Shown: positions 57,991 to 64,000 of the stretch, one piece after another | Position numbering within the stretch: the stretch's first letter is position 1 | Layout of the letters: each line of letters begins with the position of its first letter | From: Tricholomella constricta | Taxonomy: Eukaryota > Basidiomycota > Agaricomycetes > Agaricales > Lyophyllaceae | NCBI GenBank assembly: GCA_013368375.1 | Contig: JAACJP010000031.1 | Coordinates: forward strand, 248,001 to 312,000 | Length of the DNA: 64,000 bases | Direction of reading: 5' to 3' | The notes under the pieces: generated by a model | The model's input: only the letters and a program-made list of their open reading frames with translations | Told to the model about the DNA's origin: nothing | Database searches by the model: none | Program-made: the position numbers and the translations under genes

Positions 57991-59001
57991 TCATTTTTTG
58001 GGCCACGGTGTCCCCCGTCGGGCCGTCTGGCGTGGAGCAATTGGGCTGGGGACGGGAGTGCCAGTCGTGGCGCGGCTAACGTCCATCGGCGTTGCTGGGA
58101 TACTGACTGACATAGGGGAGGGGGCCGCAGATCGAGCGAGCGGAGAGGGCGCACGCGTAGGGTGGGGTTGGGTGTCCATTGCGGTCCGAGGCGTGGGTGC
58201 CGCGCTGGGAGGACGCAAGAGAGCGTCATGGGTAGGGGAGCTGGTGCCGGCGGGGGCGGCCGCGCTGCTATACGACGGCCTCAGCGTAGAGGTGATAGGA
58301 GCTGCCGGCTCCCGGTAAACGGTCTTAAGGGCGGGGGGTAAAGGTGCCCAATGAATCGGGTCAGGGGGGGGCTCCCGACGAGGAGGGGCCGGTGCTGCAG
58401 GGGCGGCCGGCGCAGATTTGGCCTTCTTCTGCTTCTTTGGTGTGCGCACGCGTTGACGAGCAATGCGCTTCCCCAATACAATGAGAGCATCACCGATCTG
58501 CCGATCAGTGCCCTTGATAGAGACTAAGCGCTGCCGTTCCTCATCTGGTCCCATGGTGAAGGCCGAGACGCGAGCGCCGGAAAGGTCGTGGATTTGTTTA
58601 AGTCCTCTTCCTCGAGAGCCGACGATGTGTGGCATAAGGGAGTCTGGGAACTCCAAGCCGATCAGATATCGGTCAGCTTTTCCTTCCATAGAGTTAATGA
58701 ATTCCCCAGAGAGGTGGAAGGACGAGGGGTGGCCAGTGTTGGCGTTAGAGCGGCCGCTCTTGCGGCGAGGCAGAGGAGCGGGGGGAGGGGGTTTGTTAGA
58801 CGATGGAGGGGCTTTAGAGACCGCCGCCATAGTGGTAGTGGCAGCGATGACGGTGCCCGCTTCAAGGGCCGATAGGCGCGCTTCCATGGCCGAGAGTGCC
58901 AGTCGCGTCTGGCGTACAACGCGAGCCATGTTTTCCAGTTCTTCAGCAGGGTAGATCCCATCGAGAAAGACCTGGGAGGCATGAGGGGTAGGGGTAGACA
59001 T
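57991..59001 (-). CDS. KH-domain Gag-like protein of the LTR element
   Basis: Single-exon ORF of 336 residues, ATG 59001 (MSTPTPHASQVFLDGIYPAE). Residues 15-50 form a predicted helical or coiled-coil segment (EELENMARVVRQTRLALSAM). A Pro/Lys linker (60-90) leads to residues about 112-183, a KH RNA-binding fold: LIGLEFPDSLMPHIVGSRGR, GLKQIHDLSGARVSAF, RLVSIKGTDRQIGDALIVLG. The G-S-R-G loop (the KH GxxG element) and the SGA strand are intact. After a Lys-rich patch (KKQKKAKS) the tail is Pro/Ala-rich. It fills the position of Gag and is the only ORF in the element, so RNA packaging or particle formation is the natural guess. No zinc knuckle is seen. Host-captured KH protein is the alternative. 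Confidence 0.82.
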   Translation of the reverse strand: MSTPTPHASQVFLDGIYPAEELENMARVVRQTRLALSAMEARLSALEAGTVIAATTTMAAVSKAPPSSNKPPPPAPLPRRKSGRSNANTGHPSSFHLSGEFINSMEGKADRYLIGLEFPDSLMPHIVGSRGRGLKQIHDLSGARVSAFTMGPDEERQRLVSIKGTDRQIGDALIVLGKRIARQRVRTPKKQKKAKSAPAAPAAPAPPRREPPPDPIHWAPLPPALKTVYREPAAPITSTLRPSYSSAAAPAGTSSPTHDALLRPPSAAPTPRTAMDTQPHPTRAPSPLARSAAPSPMSVSIPATPMDVSRATTGTPVPSPIAPRQTARRGTPWPKK

Positions 59002-59101
59002 CGTCAGAGTTACGAGAGGGTTGGGGTGTGTGAAGACACGGAGGGGTTAGGTGTTGGTGCGACGAGCAAGAGGGGCGGGCCGCGTAGGAACCTGAACAAC
59101 C

Positions 59102-59557
59102 TGTTAGAGGACGTCCGGATGGGCGAAGGCGAGCGACGAGCTACAAGCCGGCGCGAGCCAAGAGGGTCCTGAATGCAGTCAAGTGAGCAATCAACAGTGC
59201 GAAACGTGAGGAGGGCGACGAGAGAGCAAGCTAAGAGTCGATCAATGTATAAACCCGAAGATACTGTTATTGTTCAGGTTGGAGATATTCTATCTCCAAC
59301 CCAGGCTTATATACTACATCGCCGAGCCGGTGACTAAGGCGGTATGTAAAGGCGCTGACTACTGATGAGTAACAATTGTCCAGCTGACTGATAGGAATCT
59401 AAGTAGTGGTGTCGGTGTGGGAGTAATGGCTACGAAAGGGGCGTAAGAACAGTATGGCGGTCAGCAAGTATGTCTAAGGCGGGGGCCATGGGGGCCGATG
59501 ACAGAGAACGAGAGACTAAGCGATAATAGGAGTGGGCGCACGGTGCAGCCCCTTACA
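59102..59557 (-). repeat. 5' LTR of the KH retroelement
   Basis: Same length and apparently same sequence as 57490-57945; the same hairpin is at 59277-59301. Promoter expected here, transcribing leftwards. Confidence 0.92.
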
Positions 59558-59562
59558 GCAGC

Positions 59563-60300
59563 GTGTCAGAATTTTGGCTATATAAGTTATGCATTTTGAC
59601 TTGCATCGTCTCCACCCCGATTCCCTGTGTGTATATCGAATCATATAAGGTGTGTAAAACCACCCAAGGTGCATTACATTTTTCTTATGACCATTTTTGC
59701 CAATAGATCCTCAATATGACACAAGCACGGCAGACAGCAGAGCACGCACTCCCGGCTAACCATATCCACCCCCTTCCTCTTCAAAGTTTTGGCAACAGAG
59801 AACCGGAGAAACAGTAAATCTCATCTGCATTCATATGTGGTATTGGCTAACTTTCACATTCTTATAATTGCAGTGCCGAAAAAAGCGACGATGACTCGAT
59901 GCCGCCTCTCAGTAACATCACACCATCAAGTTCACCTCCGCAAGGTCACGCTGCATTCCCGTCTACCAAATCTCAAGGAGTCAACATCCCTGCTCAAGCT
60001 GCACCATCCAGTAACATCTACAACATGGACATGTCCGGCATAGTGCTCGGTAAATGCTCGAAAGATACAGAATTTCTTGACAACTCGAACTATGGTGTGG
60101 GTAGAGCCACGACATCTGATGAGATGCCTCTGAAGGAGAAGAGGGAGTGACCTGACAAGTATATAGTTCTCTTGTCGTGTCAATAACCATCTACCTACTG
60201 TGTGATCACATTTACGAGGAGCAAACCATTGACCGTCAAAGCTTGAGCTTAAAAATATTCTTGCCGTAACACCACCCCGCTGCGACACTGTCCCACACCC
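59563..60300. other. Upstream region of the transposase gene with a motif fragment
   Basis: An ORF at 59899-60150 includes SSNIYNMDMSGIVLGKCSKD, resembling the transposase segment HNIYNMDEKGIQLGIGKRAL about 0.75 kb downstream. It is probably a degraded transposase-derived fragment. Confidence 0.4.
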
Positions 60301-62575
60301 ATGTCAGATCCCACTGAGGACAGAATTCAGGTGGCTCTTCAAGCTGTCCTGGAGTCAGGCCTGAATAAAAATGGGAATCCTGTTCTCTCACTTCGCGGCG
60401 CTGCTGAGATGTATGGTGTATCTCGTTCGCGTCTTACTGCACGCTACAATGGCCGAAAAACTCGAACGGAAGCACACGAACAGCAGCAGAAACTCAGTCC
60501 ATCTCAAGAGTATGTACTCAAAGAATGGATCAAGGCACTTGGGCGACGTTGCGTGCCTTTGTCACAGGGGACCGTCGCTCAGTACGCTTCAGTTATCATT
60601 GACAAACCAGTCTCTGAGAATTGGGCACGCCATTTCCGAACCCGACATCCAGATTTAAAAGTACGCTGGACAAGTGGCCTGGAGAGCTGCAGGGCCAGGT
60701 CTTTGAATCGCACGCAGGTCAACGAGTTTTTCGAAATCTATCACGAGCTCATCACCAGCCTCCAAATCGAGCCACACAACATATACAACATGGATGAGAA
60801 AGGAATACAGCTCGGTATTGGCAAACGAGCCCTCGTCCTGGTGGATAGAGACCAAAAAACGGTGCAGCAGCTCGAAAATGGCGATCGCGAACTGGTCACT
60901 GTAATCGAGTGTGTTTCAGCGGATGGCAATTCACTCCGGCCTTCAGTTATCTATAAAGCGAAGAAGAGAAATATATCATGGGCAAGAAACAATCCCTGCG
61001 ATGCAAGGTGAGTTAATACTTTAGTTATCGTGTGTAAAGCTGAGAAACAAACCCAGTATCTCGATTTCCCCCAACGGATGGACCGACATGGACCTGGGCC
61101 TGAATTGGCTCATGTATGACTTTGAGCCAATGAGCGCTGCCCGAAACACCTCCTCTGGCTGGCGATTGTTGATACTTGATGGTCACAATTCGCACTGCAC
61201 GTACGCCTTCGTGGACTTCTGTGAAAAAAATCGCATTGCCTTGCTATGCCTACCTTCCCACACAACACATCGATTGCAGCCTTGCGACGTCGGAGTATTT
61301 GGTCCCTTGGCATCCAGCTGGAAAGCAGAGGTTAATGCGGCAAGCAGAGCGGACATCAGGATAACGAAAGCAAACCTCCTGGAATACTACCACATAGCAC
61401 GCAAGCGAGCCTTCACCACGTCAACTATCCAATCTTCCTTTCGAAAGACTGGTCTATGGCCATTCGACCCTTCCGTGATTGAGCCGACAGCCTTCGAGCC
61501 TGCACTCAATACAACCACACAAGCCAGTCAGCCAATACCGGCAGTACTTCCTCCACTCCTTGCTGTAGCAGAGTCAACAGTAACAACCCCACCACGTGCT
61601 CCAGAAGAAACAGCGCCACCGATCATCCCGGCCATATCATCGTCATGCCCTGCGTCGCCAGCATCACCCACACTCCCTACATCACTATTGTCAATGTCAG
61701 ATACCCTACCAACAATGACAGACTCAGACGCACCTCGGTATGTCTTGGTCGGGTTTCCCTCCCCAATCAAACCCAACGCGCCTCGAAATGCATATGTTGC
61801 TAAGAATATAGCATTGCGGGAGTACGCGAAGAAGGCCCAAGCCCAGATGGAAGCTGACTATGCAATGAGGAAGCTGATGGACAAGGAAAATGAGAGGCTA
61901 CGCACACAGCTTTTCAGAAAAACAAAGAAACAGCCAAAACCGAGGGAAGGAGGCTCTGGTGCTCGCCATATGACAAGCAAAGAGATGATAGATGCGCTGG
62001 CCAAGGCAGATTGGGAGGACCGGATTGGTGATGTGCACCAGGAGGTGGCCGAACGATTCAAGCAGATTCGCCGTGACCTCAAAGCAGGCAAAGCAGCCGA
62101 GAAGGCGGATCGTGAGCGCAGGAAGAAAGCAGTGCTGGCAGCCCAAAAAGAAGCCCAAAAAGCCTTGAAGACGGCCTTCGAGTTCGCACTCAAACGAATC
62201 GCGCAAGCCCAACGGGAGGCGAAGCGCGCGTGGGGGAATCACCAGAAGGCCGAGGCAGCAGCAGTAAAAAAAGCAGCAGCTGATGCCAAGAAGGCTGCAC
62301 TGGCTGCGAAAAGAGCTGATGCAGAGGCAAAGAAAGCAGGGAAAGCAAAGTTGAGGTCAGCACGAGCGGCAGTGGAGACACAAACAGCTCACCCGATACC
62401 ACTCTCCCCAAGCACAAGCACCCTCCCGTCCCACAGCCGACCCCGGCCTCGACCGCGCCCTAAATGTCGTCCTGAGGCTGGATATGAAGAGAAGACAAGT
62501 GCAGAACACAGTCAAGAGGAACCAATTGGCGTGGGAGTTGGAGTTCGACGCAGTCAACGACGAGCAAAGGCATGA
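60301..62575 (+). CDS. pogo/Fot1-type DDE transposase
   Basis: Two exons, 60301-61007 and 61057-62575, about 741 residues. N-terminal psq-type helix-turn-helix (ALQAVLESGLNKNGNPVLSL, RGAAEMYGVSRSRLTARYNG) is followed by a CENP-B/Tc5-type second DNA-binding domain (LSPSQEYVLKEWIKALGRRC; SENWARHFRTRHPDLKVRWT). The DDE_1 catalytic core has Asp165 in IYNMDEKGIQLG, Asp277 in LLILDGHNSH and Asp313 in HRLQPCDVGVFGPL, a DD35D spacing as in pogo/Fot1. The end of the core reads IQSSFRKTGLWPFDPSVI. The C-terminal 350 residues are Ser/Thr/Pro-rich then a long Lys/Ala/Glu-rich coiled coil. No stop or frameshift interrupts it, so it may be active. It cuts and pastes the surrounding element. Confidence 0.92.
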
Positions 62576-62835
62576 TGGTTGTTTACTCCATCTCGCTTCC
62601 GAAAACCGGCGGCGAAGCTGTGCCTGACCCGTTTCCCTGGTTTGATCATTTTTTGTCCCATCTTCGGAGAATATTCACTGTCCCTCTTGTTGGCCTCGTA
62701 AAAATATAATGACTATATAAAACATCACTCCATATGCTATTCCATCTATACATATCATCACTTGAGGAGATTCTCTGTTTTTGGGCATGCGACAACAAAA
62801 ATGGTCTTGTGTGACTCGTTACCTATTAAGGCACA
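62576..62835. other. 3' region of the transposase gene
   Basis: Non-coding between the transposase stop and the right terminal repeat. Confidence 0.5.
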
Positions 62836-62896
62836 GTAAATAATTGCCTTTTTAGTAATTAAGGTTCGAGGCGAAATCTCAAAAGTGACCTTAAGG
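62836..62896 (-). repeat. Right terminal inverted repeat of pogo-like element
   Basis: Reverse complement of the left end words; closest match to the remnant at 4279-4330. Confidence 0.7.
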
Positions 62897-62916
62897 TGGT
62901 GTCTGAAAATCCGTCA

Positions 62917-63591
62917 ATGTTTCACTTCATCCACCATGTCGTACGTACACATTCTTCCCTATTCCATTACTTGTTGACCTTACCTTTCGAAAGAATCACT
63001 GTTCGCCAAATCCGGGACCCATACGCCCAAAGCATTGAGGAGATCATATCTTACAAAGTCAGCCTCGATCACAATGGTGATCTCAATGCGGAAGACATAC
63101 ATGTTGTTGGGGCACCCAGAGACTCCTTTGTTGTGCGTGTCATGACAGTTCTGGTTTCCCTCTAATAAACTCAATTACAGGTAAAATGTGACGGTTACTG
63201 TAACAATAACTGGTGTTTGCTCCCAAAAGGAATACTTCCCTCATGTTATCTTCATGATTTCGTGGAGGTGGTCCATGAGCCGGTCATGACCATAGTCGGT
63301 GAGCTCTACATTCTCTGTTATGCACCAAGAAGAATGCTGACCAGTTCTTCTGAAGAGACAAAGGATGCTCTCGCTTGTCAGCAGCGCTATCTTCAGAAGC
63401 TCGCTGCAGAGCGTCGTGCAGAGCAGATAGCTCACCTGAAAGAGTTATTCAGTCGTGCAGGGAGTTGGTTGACATCATCATTTCGTACCGTTGAATCATC
63501 TGAGGAACACACCCCCTTGATTTGGGATCAACCCCCAGCTCTTATTGGACGGTCTCAAGGCAAGTTGAAATTACCGGAGAAGGACTTGTAG
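62917..63591 (+). CDS. Hypothetical protein, possibly incomplete
   Basis: Not recognised. Exon frames give ITVRQIRDPYAQSIEEIISY, KVSLDHNGDLNAEDIHVVGA and PRDSFVV, then a 48-nt intron (63134-63181, GTGCGT...TTACAG, phase 0) to VKCDGYCNNNWCLLPKGILP and SCYLHDFVEVVHEPVMTIVG. A charged helix follows (QQRYLQKLAAERRAEQIAHL) and the frame stops at 63591. Four Cys in a short span (CDGYCNNNWC) could bind metal. The 5' exon next to the transposon end does not join in frame with an obvious intron; the transposon may have removed the original start. It might also be another mobile-element remnant. Confidence 0.4.
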
Positions 63592-64000
63592 TGTATGTCA
63601 TGGTTACTTTGACCGACTGTCTGTCAGCGTGTTCCAATTCAGAGTTGGTACAATCAGCATTCTCTGTTGCTGTCTACATACACCTTCTTCACTATCCTCC
63701 TGCCCCTAGAACTTCGGCTGTACTCGATGGGTGGCTCAGCTTCTCCGTCGTACTCTTCGTGTCCGAAGCCATTGGATGCTTCCATCAACTTGTCGCTTCC
63801 ATGGTACTCTGACCCAGATGGGCCGGTACTTTCTGATGTGTAGTTCTATGTTTGAAGGCGTTCCTAAGTCTGATTTCTTTTGGTGAGGCGCTTCAAACCT
63901 TTGTCCGATCGAGTGCGCCAGACTCATTCTTGACCGCAAGCGTTCAATGTGACTCCAACGCACCTTACATTTTGTAGTGGGACTTCACACCTCCTTAAAT
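63592..64000. other. Right edge, no supported feature
   Basis: Short ORFs only; a gene continuing beyond the window cannot be excluded. Confidence 0.4.

Larger units (their letters stand above)
57490..59557 (-). mobile_element. Compact LTR retroelement with KH-domain ORF (TR-GAG/TRIM-like)
   Basis: Two 456-bp direct repeats (57490-57945 and 59102-59557) that I could not tell apart by eye, flanked by identical GCAGC (57485-57489 and 59558-59562), a 5-bp target duplication typical of LTR retrotransposons. On the minus strand each LTR starts TGTAAGGGGC and ends CTAACA. A purine tract (AGAGGGGGGG-type, 57946-57960 on the minus strand) directly precedes the 3' LTR, setting the orientation. No clear primer-binding site starting TGG follows the 5' LTR. 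The 1,156-bp interior has a single ORF and no protease, reverse transcriptase, RNase H or integrase, so it is non-autonomous. LTR identity implies a very recent insertion. Confidence 0.9.
56309..62896 (+). mobile_element. pogo/Fot1-like DNA transposon carrying a nested LTR element
   Basis: Bounded by imperfect terminal inverted repeats. Left: CCTTAAGG (56309-56316), then CACTTTT, CGCCTCGAACCTTAA and AAAAGGCAA. Right (62836-62896): the same words on the opposite strand, ending CCTTAAGG at 62889-62896. The two ends differ by small insertions, so exact termini are uncertain; a TA duplication inside CCTTAAGG would fit pogo but is not proven. Between them are a pogo-type transposase gene (60301-62575) and an inserted LTR element (57490-59557 plus one GCAGC copy). 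Without the insertion the element would be about 4.5 kb. Related ends occur at 4279-4330. Confidence 0.7.

Noticed and set aside
58463..58954. Plus-strand ORF inside the LTR element
   Set aside because: Shadow of the KH-protein gene on the opposite strand.
57946..59101. Possible pol remnants in the LTR element interior
   Set aside because: The 1,156-bp interior is filled by the KH ORF and short flanks; no reverse transcriptase or integrase motif is visible in any frame.

Overview
The window is nuclear DNA of a filamentous basidiomycete, most likely an Agaricomycete. The coding sequences are broken by many GT-AG introns of about 45-70 nt. The families are typical of that group: a fungalysin protease, a DUF6534-type membrane protein, an Fmp29-like aminoglycoside-phosphotransferase kinase, AflY/questin-oxidase-like proteins, a protein with a fungal STAND-like N-terminus and HNH-domain proteins. 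Genes lie on both strands without operons. Gene models were built by hand from reading frames, splice signals and recalled family motifs; no alignment was run.

Layout, left part. 1-1269: 3' part of an M36 fungalysin. 2144-3710/3904: disordered basic protein with an internal duplication. 4188-4330: remnant of a pogo-like transposon end. 4346-5371: hAT-like element with 32-bp inverted repeats, an A-rich 8-bp target duplication and a zinc-finger ORF. 6358-10484: STAND-like N-terminus plus degenerate EF-hand. 10813-12693: very acidic repeat protein. Then ornithine cyclodeaminase/mu-crystallin (-), a ZIP zinc transporter (+), an orphan gene (-), a metallophosphoesterase with a frameshift and a lost metal ligand (-), a tandem pair of HNH genes (+, the second decayed), a MurQ-type etherase fused to a sugar kinase (-) and a DUF6534 protein (-).

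Middle part. Rab18-like GTPase (+), AflY-like oxidase A (+), APH/Fmp29-like kinase (-), alpha/beta hydrolase (+) with a tandemly duplicated 3' end, intron-bearing tRNA-Phe (-), RhoGEF (+), NUDT21/CFIm25 (-) with a GC-AG intron, SulP-STAS-cNMP transporter (+), PhyH dioxygenase (+), F-box protein (+) and AflY-like oxidase B (+). These are mostly ordinary housekeeping or secondary-metabolism-type genes.

The right 10 kb is a transposon nest. A 611-bp MITE with a perfect 9-bp target duplication (55170-55780) abuts a 15-copy, 18-bp coding minisatellite (55822-56091). Next is a pogo/Fot1-like DNA transposon (about 56309-62896) with a full-length DD35D transposase gene. Inside it sits a 2,068-bp LTR element (57490-59557). 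Its two 456-bp LTRs appear identical by eye, it has a perfect 5-bp target duplication (GCAGC), and its only ORF encodes a KH-domain protein and no pol. That compact, apparently very young KH-only retroelement is the most unusual system in the window. The window ends in an unrecognised, possibly incomplete gene.
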